Of a DNA stretch of 64,000 bases, positions 17,464 through 25,232 are shown one piece after another. Source of the stretch: Pontimicrobium aquaticum (GTDB lineage Bacteria; Bacteroidota; Bacteroidia; Flavobacteriales; Flavobacteriaceae); NCBI RefSeq assembly GCF_005047595.1, contig NZ_SUPL01000005.1, positions 124,001 to 188,000 on the forward strand. Reading direction: 5' to 3'. How positions within the stretch are numbered: position 1 is the first letter of the stretch; every line of letters starts with the position of its first letter. Under the pieces are notes generated by a model that saw only the letters and a program-made list of their open reading frames with translations, did not search any database and was not told the DNA's origin. Both the position numbers and the translations under genes were made by a program.

Positions 17464-18477
17464 TTAATTTATCCAATTATTAATCCAATTTGAAAGCAAA
17501 TCAACAAATTCCTCATCATCATTTAAACAAGGTATTGTTGTAAAATCTTTACCACCAACTTCATGAAATATTTCTTGACCTTCCATAGCAATTTCTTCTA
17601 AGGTTTCTAAACAGTCGCTTACAAAAGCTGGTGTTACTATTGCCATATTCTTTATTCCTTCTTTTCCTAGTCGCTCAATAGTTCTGTCGGTATATGGCTG
17701 TAACCAAGGATCAAAACCCAGTCTTGATTGAAACGAAGAAGAATAAGAGTTGTCTTCAAGCTGGAGGTGTTTTGCTACTAATCGTGTGACCTCTAGACAT
17801 TGATGTCTATAACAAAACTCATGTGCTTTTGATGGGGTTATACAACAGCTTCCGTCAATTTTACAATGCGATTTGGTGATATCGCGTTTCTTAATATGCC
17901 TTTCTGGGACGCCATGATAAGAGAACAGTAGATGGTCGTAATCTTTCCCTTCAAGGTGTTTTTTAATACTGTTTGAAAGCACTTTTATATAATCTGGTTT
18001 ATTGTAGAATGCTTTAACAGAGTCTAATTTAACTTGAGGAAAATATTGTTTTTGAATTTCTTCGGCTAATACTAAAATAGTTTCGGTGGTTGCCATGGCA
18101 AACTGTGGATATAATGGAAAAAGTAAAATTTCACTCACACCTTTATCAACCAACTCCTGCATACTTTTTTTAATGGTCATACTACCATATCGCATAGCCA
18201 AAGCAACAGGGGTTTCAACCTGTTTTTGAATTTTTTCTTGTAACCTTTTAGAAATTACAATAAGCGGCGAGCCTTCTTCCCACCATATTTTTTTATAGGC
18301 TGCGGCTGACGCTTTTGGTCGTGTATTTAAAATTATGCCTTTTACTAACAAGTTTCTTGCCCAAAGCGGAACGTCTATAACACGCTCGTCCATTAAAAAT
18401 TCCCCTAAATACTTCTTTACATCTTTAGGCTCAGGACTATCTGGCGACCCAAGATTTACTAATAATATTCCTTTCAT
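17464..18477 (-). CDS. hemH: Ferrochelatase
   Basis: This 337-residue enzyme inserts Fe(II) into protoporphyrin IX to make protoheme, the last step of the pathway. Family blocks are LLVNLGSPDSPEPKDVKKYL at the start, the catalytic His in LFSYHGVPERHIKK (about residue 188), FQSRLGFDPWLQPYTD, and the conserved Glu in FVSDCLETLEEIAMEG (about 285-300). The length is normal. It directly follows the AraC-type regulator with a four-base gap, so both are probably on one transcript. Downstream of it come the sortilin-like gene and hemJ. Confidence 0.97.
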   Translation of the reverse strand: MKGILLVNLGSPDSPEPKDVKKYLGEFLMDERVIDVPLWARNLLVKGIILNTRPKASAAAYKKIWWEEGSPLIVISKRLQEKIQKQVETPVALAMRYGSMTIKKSMQELVDKGVSEILLFPLYPQFAMATTETILVLAEEIQKQYFPQVKLDSVKAFYNKPDYIKVLSNSIKKHLEGKDYDHLLFSYHGVPERHIKKRDITKSHCKIDGSCCITPSKAHEFCYRHQCLEVTRLVAKHLQLEDNSYSSSFQSRLGFDPWLQPYTDRTIERLGKEGIKNMAIVTPAFVSDCLETLEEIAMEGQEIFHEVGGKDFTTIPCLNDDEEFVDLLSNWINNWIN

Positions 18478-18481
18478 ATGT

Positions 18482-19381
18482 TTATGATGATAATGACATC
18501 AAATATTTTTTTGGTGTTGTTCCATACTTCTTTTTAAATGCGGCAATAAAATGACTAGCTGTACTATAGCCTACTTTTAAACCAACTTCATTTACATTAT
18601 GATTGCCTGTTTCTAATAGTTTACGTGCTACTTCCATTTTATAGTCAAACAAAAAACTAAATACTGAATCACCATAAATTTGCTTAAAACCTTCTTTTAA
18701 CTTTTTTAAGCTTAATTCAATTTCATCAGCTAACTCTTGTAAGGTTGGTGGCTCAGCCATTCTAGATACAATAATATCTTTGGCCTTTCTAATTTTTATA
18801 ACATTAGATTCATCCACTAGAAAAGGGCATTGCTCAACGTTAGCGTCTTCACTTCTGTTAAAGTACAAGCTTAATAACTCATAAGCCTTACCTTTAAAAT
18901 ATATGCTCTTGATTGATTGATTTAAATTATAATTAACCAACTGATTTAACACAATTGCTAAAGAAGGTGATATTTTTCCGTCCTTATAGTATTTTTTGTC
19001 TTTATTCTCATTATTTAAAAAAGAAATGTAATTGGCTTCTTCTGAAAATAAGCCGTGAAATTTCTTGATTGAGATTAAAATAGAAACCAATGAAGAATTT
19101 GGTTCTATATCTAAATGAATGGGTAAACTACGTTGCGGATTATATAAAAGCAAAGAGGTTTGCTCATGAATATTTAAAGTATAATTTCCATTGTTAAATT
19201 GAAAATCAGCTTTACCCTTAACACAAAAATGAAACTGAATAAAGCTTGTATCTATTTCACGCTCAACAGTTTCAATTTTATTATTCTCATTTTGGTAAAT
19301 TAAAACAAAAAAACCGTCTTCTATTTTTGTTTCAACAAAAGTACTTTTAGCGACATTTTTTTTAGTATGTTTTTCTTTCAT
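18482..19381 (-). CDS. AraC-family regulator of the heme cluster
   Basis: This 299-residue regulator has an N-terminal cupin-like or ligand-binding half (about 1-190) and a C-terminal AraC/XylS DNA-binding domain with two helix-turn-helix motifs (LQELADEIELSLKKLKEGFK at about 219-238, then the motif starting NVNEVGLKVGYSTASHFIAA near 262-281, ending FKKKYGTTPKKYL). Between the halves is a short cysteine-containing stretch, EQCPFLVDES, seen in flavobacterial homologues. It is divergent from hemA and cotranscribed with hemH, so it most likely controls heme synthesis. The intergenic region carries an inverted pair AACATAAAGT/ACTTTATGTT whose placement fits activation of hemA and autoregulation. 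The ligand is unknown. Confidence 0.9.
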   Translation of the reverse strand: MKEKHTKKNVAKSTFVETKIEDGFFVLIYQNENNKIETVEREIDTSFIQFHFCVKGKADFQFNNGNYTLNIHEQTSLLLYNPQRSLPIHLDIEPNSSLVSILISIKKFHGLFSEEANYISFLNNENKDKKYYKDGKISPSLAIVLNQLVNYNLNQSIKSIYFKGKAYELLSLYFNRSEDANVEQCPFLVDESNVIKIRKAKDIIVSRMAEPPTLQELADEIELSLKKLKEGFKQIYGDSVFSFLFDYKMEVARKLLETGNHNVNEVGLKVGYSTASHFIAAFKKKYGTTPKKYLMSLSS

Positions 19382-19393
19382 TTATCTTTCTTA

Positions 19394-19410
19394 TTTAGAA
19401 TTATTCTAAA
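19394..19410. promoter_or_regulatory. PerR/Fur-family type 7-1-7 palindrome
   Basis: TTTAGAATTATTCTAAA is perfectly symmetric. Its core TTAGAAT-T-ATTCTAA has the 7-1-7 layout of PerR/Fur-family boxes and closely resembles the PerR consensus TTATAATNATTATAA. It lies 13-29 bases upstream of the AraC-type start codon, downstream of that gene's predicted -7 box. Confidence 0.55.
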
Positions 19411-19440
19411 CAAACCAACATAAAGTCGCTGGTATGACTG

Positions 19441-19448
19441 CAAAAATA
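19441..19448 (-). promoter_or_regulatory. Probable -7 promoter element for the AraC-hemH transcript
   Basis: The minus strand reads TATTTTTG, matching TAnnTTTG, 60 bases upstream of the AraC-type start codon. It overlaps the palindrome at 19446-19463. Confidence 0.45.
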
Positions 19449-19463
19449 TGATAAAAATCATAT
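19446..19463. promoter_or_regulatory. Perfect inverted repeat ATATGAT-N4-ATCATAT in the hem divergent region
   Basis: ATATGAT, AAAA, ATCATAT: a 7-4-7 perfect inverted repeat. It overlaps the predicted -7 box of the AraC-type gene, so a bound protein would block that promoter. The regulator is unknown. Confidence 0.45.
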
Positions 19464-19542
19464 TATAATAAAAATCGAGTATAAAAAACCATTAACGACA
19501 CTTTATGTTCTTTTAGCGTTATTTTTTTAATCATAAGCGTTC

Positions 19543-19550
19543 TATTTTTG
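19543..19550 (+). promoter_or_regulatory. Probable -7 promoter element for the hemA operon
   Basis: TATTTTTG matches TAnnTTTG and lies 25 bases before the hemA start codon. No TTG is seen at the -33 position, which fits a promoter needing an activator. Confidence 0.45.
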
Positions 19551-19575
19551 CTCTGTACTAATCCTAGTCAGGTTC

Positions 19576-20838
19576 ATGGAGCAATACAATATTTCAAAAA
19601 GTAACACTTTTTACGCTATAGGTTTAAGCTATAAAAAGGCTGACGCCAAAATTCGTGGTCATTTTAGTCTTGATGAGAATGGAACGCAAAGACTAATTCA
19701 ACAAGCTAAACTTGAGGGCATTGAAAGCTTAATAGTTACCTCAACTTGTAACAGAACAGAAATTTATGGATTTGCTCAGCATCCATATCAACTAATAAAA
19801 TTACTATGTGATAACACTAAAGGCACAGTAGAAGAGTTTCAGGAAGTGGCTTATGTTTATAAAAATAGAGAAGCAATCTCGCATATGTTTCGTGTTGGCT
19901 CTGGTTTAGATAGTCAAATATTAGGGGATTTTGAAATTATTAGTCAACTTAAAAAAAGTGCTATACATTCTAAAAAAGAAGGCTTACTTAATGCCTTTTT
20001 AGAACGATTAGTTAATGCTGTTATTCAAGCAAGCAAGCGTATAAAAACCGAAACAAATATTTCATCAGGTGCAACCTCAGTATCTTTTGCTTCAGTTCAA
20101 TATATTTTAAATGAAGTTGACAATGTTTCAGAAAAAAACATTTTACTTTTTGGGACTGGAAAAATAGGCCGAAATACGTGCGAAAATTTGGTAAAACACA
20201 CCAAAAATGAGCACATAACTTTAATTAATAGAACCAAAACCAAAGCTGAAGCTATTGCTGGGAAATTTAACCTTATAGTAAAAGATTATTCTAATTTACA
20301 AGAAGAAATAAATAACTCAGACATTTTAATAGTTGCAACAGGAGCGCAACTACCAACCGTTAATAAAGCTATTCTAGAAAACAAAAAACCTTTGTTAATT
20401 TTAGATTTATCAATCCCTAAAAATGTTGATGGTAATGTTACTGACATAGATAATGTGACTTTAGTGCATCTTGATGATTTATCTAAAATAACTGACTCTA
20501 CTTTAGAAAACAGAAAACTTGATATCCCAAAGGCTGAGCAAATCATTGAAGATGTAAAAACTGAATTTAACCAATGGTTAGAAACACGTAAATTTGCACC
20601 AACCATTAAAGCGCTTAAAAACAAGCTAAACGATTTTAAGTTTGCAGAAATTGACTCCCAACGTAAAAAAATTGCTAATTTTGATGAAGCTCAAGCAGAA
20701 ATTATTAGTAATAATATTATTCAAAAAATAACTAATCACTTCGCTCATCATTTAAAAGATGAAAATTGTACTACTGATGAAAGCTTAGAGCTTATAAAAA
20801 AAGTATTTCAATTAGAAGAACCTCTAAAACATGTCTAA
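19576..20838 (+). CDS. hemA: Glutamyl-tRNA reductase
   Basis: This 420-residue enzyme reduces glutamyl-tRNA(Glu) to glutamate-1-semialdehyde, the committed step of C5-pathway heme synthesis. The catalytic Cys is in TSTCNRTEIYGF (about residue 58). QILGDFEIISQLKKS (about 115-129) is the conserved substrate region, and the NADPH domain carries LLFGTGKIGRNT (about 192-203). The C-terminal helical dimerisation domain is present. It opens the plus-strand hem operon and overlaps the hemCD start by eight bases. The next enzyme of the pathway, HemL, is not in the window. The regulatory DNA upstream is dense with palindromes. Confidence 0.97.
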   Translation: MEQYNISKSNTFYAIGLSYKKADAKIRGHFSLDENGTQRLIQQAKLEGIESLIVTSTCNRTEIYGFAQHPYQLIKLLCDNTKGTVEEFQEVAYVYKNREAISHMFRVGSGLDSQILGDFEIISQLKKSAIHSKKEGLLNAFLERLVNAVIQASKRIKTETNISSGATSVSFASVQYILNEVDNVSEKNILLFGTGKIGRNTCENLVKHTKNEHITLINRTKTKAEAIAGKFNLIVKDYSNLQEEINNSDILIVATGAQLPTVNKAILENKKPLLILDLSIPKNVDGNVTDIDNVTLVHLDDLSKITDSTLENRKLDIPKAEQIIEDVKTEFNQWLETRKFAPTIKALKNKLNDFKFAEIDSQRKKIANFDEAQAEIISNNIIQKITNHFAHHLKDENCTTDESLELIKKVFQLEEPLKHV

Positions 20839-22414
20839 AATAATTAGAATTGGTACACGCGATAGTCAACTAGCACTATGGCAAGCCAACGCTGTACAGC
20901 AAATGCTGGAAAAATTAGGTCATAAAACCAAAATAGTTCCAGTAAAATCTACAGGCGATTTAGTACAAAACAAACCGCTTTACGAACTCGGCATTACTGG
21001 AATTTTTACCCGAACGCTAGATATCGCCATGCTAAATCACGATATAGACATTGCTGTTCATTCCTTAAAAGATGTTCCAACCTTATTACCAAAAGGTATT
21101 GTACAAGCAGCAGTTTTAAAACGCGGTAATATTAAAGATCTTTTGGTTTATAAAAATAATGAAGAGTTCTTATCGCAACGAGATGCTATTATAGCTACAG
21201 GAAGTTTGCGTCGTCGTGCACAATGGCTTAACAGATATCCAACACATACGCTTACAGATTTAAGAGGTAATGTGAATACGCGTTTACAAAAACTTGAAGA
21301 TAACACCAATTGGAACGCGGCCATTTTTGCTGCAGCAGGATTAGGAAGACTTGGTATAAAACCTGAAAATACCGTTAATTTAGATTGGATGATTCCTGCG
21401 CCAGCACAAGGCACTATTATGGTTACTGCTTTGGACGAAGACGAAGAAATAAAAGAGATCTGTAAAGACCTTAACCACGAAGAAACTGAAATATGCACAA
21501 GCATAGAACGAAAGTTTTTAAACCTATTAGAAGGTGGTTGTACGGCTCCTATTGGTGCATTAGCTTTTATTAAAGATGAAGAAGTTCATTTTAAAGGCAT
21601 TTTGTTAAGTACAGATGGTAGTAAAAAAATTGAGGTAAATCGTGTTGAACGCTTAGATAAACATGATACCATCGCCCAATACTGTGCAGATTACATTATA
21701 GAGCGAGGTGGCAAAAGTTTAATGGATACCATTAAGCGCAGTTCAATACCAACTAACATTTATTCTACTAAAAGCTTAACAAAAGACCAAAACTTGTTGT
21801 TTAACGAAAAAGTGGTTGCCGAAAGCTCCGATTTTATTAAAATCAGTTTAAATAGAATCAAACCACAGGTAGTTCGTAATCCTATTGAAAACGTTATTAT
21901 AACTAGTAAAAATAGTGTTGAAGCCTTGTTGCACAATTTTTCGGCTGTAGAATTACAATTCAAAAATATTTACTGTGTTGGTCGTCGTACTAAACGCCTT
22001 GTTGAAAAACGCATCGGATTAGTTAAACATACTGAAAAAAATGCTAAAGCCTTAGCCGAATATTTAGTAGAATATATTGATGGTACTGAAGTTACTTACT
22101 TTTGTAGCGATTTAAGATTGGATGATTTGCCAACTATTTTATCAGAAAACAATATTACTGTAAATGAAGTTGAAGCATATCAAACAAAATATGATGCCGA
22201 AAAGATTAAAGACTCTGTTGAAGGTGTCATGTTTTACAGTCCATCAACGGTTCAAAGTTATTTAAAAGAAAATGAACCTAATACCATTGCTTTTTGCATT
22301 GGAACAACCACTGCATCTGAAGCTAAAAAACACTTTAATGATGTGAGGGTTGCCAAAGTACCAACTGTAGAGAGTGTTATTGAGTTGGTTAATGAACATT
22401 TTATTTCTGCTTAA
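20831..22414 (+). CDS. hemCD: Fused hydroxymethylbilane synthase and uroporphyrinogen-III synthase
   Basis: This 527-residue bifunctional protein joins two consecutive heme enzymes. Residues 1-300 are hydroxymethylbilane synthase: IGTRDSQLALWQAN at the start, the dipyrromethane-region RRRAQWLNRYP and the cofactor Cys in LLEGGCTAPIGA (about 237). Residues about 310-527 are a HemD-like uroporphyrinogen-III synthase with NVIITSKNSVEALL, CVGRRTKRLVEK, GVMFYSPSTVQSYL and IAFCIGTTTASEAKK. The ordinary lengths of the separate enzymes are about 310 and 250, so neither is truncated. It overlaps hemA by eight bases. A perfect 20-base palindrome covers its stop codon. Confidence 0.95.
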   Translation: MSKIIRIGTRDSQLALWQANAVQQMLEKLGHKTKIVPVKSTGDLVQNKPLYELGITGIFTRTLDIAMLNHDIDIAVHSLKDVPTLLPKGIVQAAVLKRGNIKDLLVYKNNEEFLSQRDAIIATGSLRRRAQWLNRYPTHTLTDLRGNVNTRLQKLEDNTNWNAAIFAAAGLGRLGIKPENTVNLDWMIPAPAQGTIMVTALDEDEEIKEICKDLNHEETEICTSIERKFLNLLEGGCTAPIGALAFIKDEEVHFKGILLSTDGSKKIEVNRVERLDKHDTIAQYCADYIIERGGKSLMDTIKRSSIPTNIYSTKSLTKDQNLLFNEKVVAESSDFIKISLNRIKPQVVRNPIENVIITSKNSVEALLHNFSAVELQFKNIYCVGRRTKRLVEKRIGLVKHTEKNAKALAEYLVEYIDGTEVTYFCSDLRLDDLPTILSENNITVNEVEAYQTKYDAEKIKDSVEGVMFYSPSTVQSYLKENEPNTIAFCIGTTTASEAKKHFNDVRVAKVPTVESVIELVNEHFISA

Positions 22415-22422
22415 GCAGAAAT
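22403..22422. repeat. Perfect 20-base palindrome across the hemCD stop codon
   Basis: ATTTCTGC-TTAA-GCAGAAAT is a perfect hairpin with a TTAA loop; the TAA stop of hemCD lies in the loop and stem edge. It lacks a following T run, so it is a poor intrinsic terminator and more likely an RNA processing or stability element between hemCD and hemE. Confidence 0.55.
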
Positions 22423-22446
22423 CTTATTAATTAATTAGAAGTTAAA

Positions 22447-22473
22447 TTAAAAAGATTCCCATTTTCATGGGAA
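22447..22473 (+). repeat. Hairpin repeat AAAAAGATTCCC...GGGAA just before hemE
   Basis: TTCCCAT, loop TTTC, ATGGGAA: a seven-pair stem ending six bases before the hemE start codon, preceded by TTAAAAAGA. A near-identical element precedes trpS at 45441-45465 with one compensatory pair change (A-T here, G-C there). It belongs to the short GATTCCC...GGGAA hairpin type that is dispersed in many bacterial genomes. Confidence 0.65.
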
Positions 22474-22479
22474 ATAGTT

Positions 22480-23505
22480 ATGATAAAAAACGATTTATTT
22501 TTAAGAGCTTTAAAAGGAGAAACTGTTAATCGTCCTCCTGTTTGGATGATGCGTCAAGCAGGACGCTATTTGCCTGAATTTATGGAAATTAAAGCTAAGT
22601 ATGATTTCTTTACGCGTTGTCAAACACCAGAATTAGCCAGTGAAATAACCGTGCAACCTATTCGTCGTTATGGTATGGATGCTGCTATTTTATTCAGTGA
22701 TATTTTAGTGATTCCTCAAGCTATGAATATTGAGGTTGAGATGAAACCAAATTTTGGACCTTACTTACCTCATCCTGTTCGCTCACAAAAAGATGTTGAT
22801 AATGTTATTGTTCCTGATGTAAAAGAGGCTTTAAGCTATGTTTATGAGGCCATAAAAGCAACCAAAGAAAAATTAAATAATGAAATTCCGTTAATTGGTT
22901 TTGCAGGCTCACCTTGGACCATACTTTGTTATTGTGTGCAAGGTCAAGGCAGTAAAAATTTTGATAAAGCCAAAGAATTTTGTTTTACAAACCCTATTGC
23001 CGCGCATCAATTACTTCAAAAAATAACCGATACAACTATTGCGTATCTAAAAGAAAAAGTAAAAGCTGGCTGTAATGCTGTTCAGATTTTCGATTCTTGG
23101 GGAGGCATGCTATCTCCAACCGATTATCAAGAATTTTCGTGGCAATACATCAATCAAATTATTGAAGCTTTAAAAGATGATGCTCCTGTCATTGCTTTTG
23201 GAAAAGGTTGCTGGTTTGCATTAGGTGAGATGGCAAAATCTAATGCATCTGCTTTGGGTGTAGATTGGACGTGCTCACCAAAAAACGCTCGTTATTTAAC
23301 TGGCGGAAACATTACCTTACAAGGTAATTTTGATCCAACACGCTTATTTTCTCCTCCTAATGAGATCAAAAAAATGGTACACCAAATGATTGATGAGTTT
23401 GGAAAAGATAAATACATTGTAAATTTAGGTCATGGTATTTTACCTAATATACCATTAGATAATGCCAAAGCTTTTATTGATGCGGTAAAAGAATATAATG
23501 CTTAA
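22480..23505 (+). CDS. hemE: Uroporphyrinogen decarboxylase
   Basis: This 341-residue enzyme removes four carboxyl groups from uroporphyrinogen III to give coproporphyrinogen III. The signature N-terminal [17 protein letters not shown] (about residues 19-35) contains the conserved arginines. Further blocks are [48 protein letters not shown] and the C-terminal [15 protein letters not shown]. The length is normal. The start codon lies six bases after a hairpin repeat that also occurs before trpS. The stop overlaps the next gene by eight bases. Confidence 0.97.
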   Translation: MIKNDLFLRALKGETVNRPPVWMMRQAGRYLPEFMEIKAKYDFFTRCQTPELASEITVQPIRRYGMDAAILFSDILVIPQAMNIEVEMKPNFGPYLPHPVRSQKDVDNVIVPDVKEALSYVYEAIKATKEKLNNEIPLIGFAGSPWTILCYCVQGQGSKNFDKAKEFCFTNPIAAHQLLQKITDTTIAYLKEKVKAGCNAVQIFDSWGGMLSPTDYQEFSWQYINQIIEALKDDAPVIAFGKGCWFALGEMAKSNASALGVDWTCSPKNARYLTGGNITLQGNFDPTRLFSPPNEIKKMVHQMIDEFGKDKYIVNLGHGILPNIPLDNAKAFIDAVKEYNA

Positions 23506-24253
23506 AAATATTTTCATAGGAATTAAAGCATATGCTGGAGCCTTTGAGTTAATCTCAAAACTTAAGCTATGGAACTATTTTATAATTCCTATTCTTATAA
23601 GTGTTGTAACTGCAATTGCTATTAGTGTATCGGCATATGGTTTTTCAGATAATATTGGTGAATTCATTTCTCAAATTTGGGTTTGGGAATGGGGAAAAGA
23701 AACCTTTAAAACCATAAGTGAAGTTTTTGGAGGACTTCTTGTTTTGGTGCTAGGTCTTGTACTCTACAAGCATATTGTTATGGCGTTATCTGCACCTTTT
23801 ATGAGTCCTGTGTCCGAAAAAATTGAAGCGCATTTATTAGGTGAAAACTCTAATTTAATACATCAACACCGCAATACCTCTTTTCAATCCCAACTATGGC
23901 GAGGTATTAGAATTAACGTGCGTAACTTAGCCATGGAATTATGGCTAACTATTATTATTTTAATTATGAGTTTAATTCCAGTAATAGGTTGGTTTACTTC
24001 GCTATTGCTATTCTTCATTCAAGCCTATTATGCTGGATTTGGTAATATGGACTATACATTAGAACGCCATTTTAAATATCGAGACAGCATCTCTTTTGTT
24101 AGAAAAAATCGAGGCATTGCCATTGGTAATGGCATTGTGTTTATGCTGTTTTTATTAATTCCTGTCATTGGAGTTATTTTGGTGTTACCACTTTCAGTAA
24201 CAGCTGCATCAACTGAAACCGTAAAATTGTTAAAGGCAAATCATGAAAGATAA
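23498..24253 (+). CDS. EI24 domain membrane protein
   Basis: This 251-residue protein has about four to five transmembrane helices and belongs to the EI24/CysZ-like family. It starts [20 protein letters not shown], which is typical of the family, and has helices at about 25-50, 75-100, 145-175 and 205-235. It overlaps hemE by eight bases and hemF by eleven bases, so it is surely translated with them. CysZ itself is a sulfate channel in proteobacteria, but here the position inside a heme operon suggests a role tied to porphyrin synthesis or transport; that is inference from context only. Confidence 0.82.
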   Translation: MLKNIFIGIKAYAGAFELISKLKLWNYFIIPILISVVTAIAISVSAYGFSDNIGEFISQIWVWEWGKETFKTISEVFGGLLVLVLGLVLYKHIVMALSAPFMSPVSEKIEAHLLGENSNLIHQHRNTSFQSQLWRGIRINVRNLAMELWLTIIILIMSLIPVIGWFTSLLLFFIQAYYAGFGNMDYTLERHFKYRDSISFVRKNRGIAIGNGIVFMLFLLIPVIGVILVLPLSVTAASTETVKLLKANHER

Positions 24254-25145
24254 ATTTTACCAATACATACAAAACCTTCAAGACACCATCACTTCCAAAT
24301 TAGAGGCTATTGATGGCAAAGCTAAATTTCAAGAAGATATATGGAAACGCCCAGAGGGAGGTGGCGGAAGAACACGCGTCATTGAAAACGGGAATGTTTT
24401 TGAAAAAGGAGGTGTTAATATATCTGCCGTTCATGGTGAATTACCAGAAACTATGCGCAACCATTTTGGTGTTACAGACGCTAACTTCTTTGCTTGTGGT
24501 TTAAGTTTGGTATTACACCCCAAAAATCCAATGGTACCAACTGTACATGCTAATTGGCGTTATTTTGAAATGTATGATGACCAAGGAAACATTGTAAATT
24601 CTTGGTTTGGTGGTGGACAAGATTTAACCCCTTATTATTTATTTCAAGAAGATGCAAAACATTTTCATCAAGTTTGTAAAACAGCGTGTGATAAACATAA
24701 CCAAGAATTTTATCCAAACTATAAGAAACGTTGCGACGAATACTTCTACAATTCTCACCGAAATGAAGCGCGTGGTATAGGTGGTTTGTTTTTTGATTAT
24801 TGTAAGGCTTCAGAAGATATGACCATGAAGAATTGGTATGATTTCGTTACCGAAGTTGGTAATAGTTTTCTCGAAGCTTATGTTCCAATCGTTAAAAAAC
24901 GAAAAAATATATCTTACACTAAGGAGCAACGTAATTGGCAGGAAATACGTCGCGGACGTTATGTAGAATTCAACCTTGTTCATGATAAAGGCACACTGTT
25001 TGGACTTAAAACCAATGGCAGAATTGAAAGTATTTTAATGAGCTTACCACCTCATGTACAATGGCAATATAATCATCATCCAGATACTGGAAGTGATGAA
25101 GAAAAATTAATTGAAGTATTAAAAAACCCTATTGATTGGGTGTAA
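24243..25145 (+). CDS. hemF: Oxygen-dependent coproporphyrinogen III oxidase
   Basis: This 300-residue enzyme oxidatively decarboxylates coproporphyrinogen III to protoporphyrinogen IX using O2. Family blocks are RPEGGGGRTRVIENG (about 37-51), VPTVHANWRYFEM, WFGGGQDLTPYYLF, RGIGGLFFDYC, RRGRYVEFNLVHDKGTLFGL and MSLPPHVQWQYNH. The length is normal. Using the O2-dependent form fits an aerobic organism; no hemN is in the window. It overlaps the EI24 gene. An intergenic palindromic repeat follows before hemB. Confidence 0.97.
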   Translation: MKDKFYQYIQNLQDTITSKLEAIDGKAKFQEDIWKRPEGGGGRTRVIENGNVFEKGGVNISAVHGELPETMRNHFGVTDANFFACGLSLVLHPKNPMVPTVHANWRYFEMYDDQGNIVNSWFGGGQDLTPYYLFQEDAKHFHQVCKTACDKHNQEFYPNYKKRCDEYFYNSHRNEARGIGGLFFDYCKASEDMTMKNWYDFVTEVGNSFLEAYVPIVKKRKNISYTKEQRNWQEIRRGRYVEFNLVHDKGTLFGLKTNGRIESILMSLPPHVQWQYNHHPDTGSDEEKLIEVLKNPIDWV

Positions 25146-25148
25146 TTT

Positions 25149-25218
25149 TGTCATTCTAAGTAGAACGAAGAATCTATTTCAATTAAAGGAGAGGTTCTTC
25201 ACTACGTTCAGAATGACA
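25149..25218. repeat. Dispersed palindromic repeat (TGTCATTCTAAGTAGAACGAAG type) between hemF and hemB
   Basis: The element begins TGTCATTC and ends GAATGACA, with internal AGAACGAAGAATCT and AGGTTCTTCACTACGTTCA as imperfect inverted halves. It lies 14 bases before the hemB start codon, so it forms the leader of hemB within the operon. It is related to the elements at 7396-7480 and 55565-55592. Confidence 0.7.
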
Positions 25219-25232
25219 TTAATATAGAATAT

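Larger units (their letters stand above)
19417..19509. repeat. Inverted repeat pair AACATAAAGT / ACTTTATGTT flanking the hem divergent promoters
   Basis: AACATAAAGT at 19417-19426 recurs in inverted orientation at 19500-19509. Similarity extends outward with a two-base slip (GTCG in both). The right copy lies about 34-43 bases upstream of the hemA -7 box, an activator-like position. The left copy lies just downstream of the predicted start of the AraC transcript, a repressor-like position. Candidate binding sites of the AraC-type protein. Confidence 0.45.

Noticed and set aside
19394-19410. TTTAG...CTAAA as a second DtxR site
   Set aside because: The spacer is seven, not six, bases, and the 7-1-7 symmetry fits the PerR/Fur layout better.
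22447-22473. Hairpin before hemE as a terminator
   Set aside because: No T run follows and it sits directly before a start codon; a covarying copy precedes trpS.
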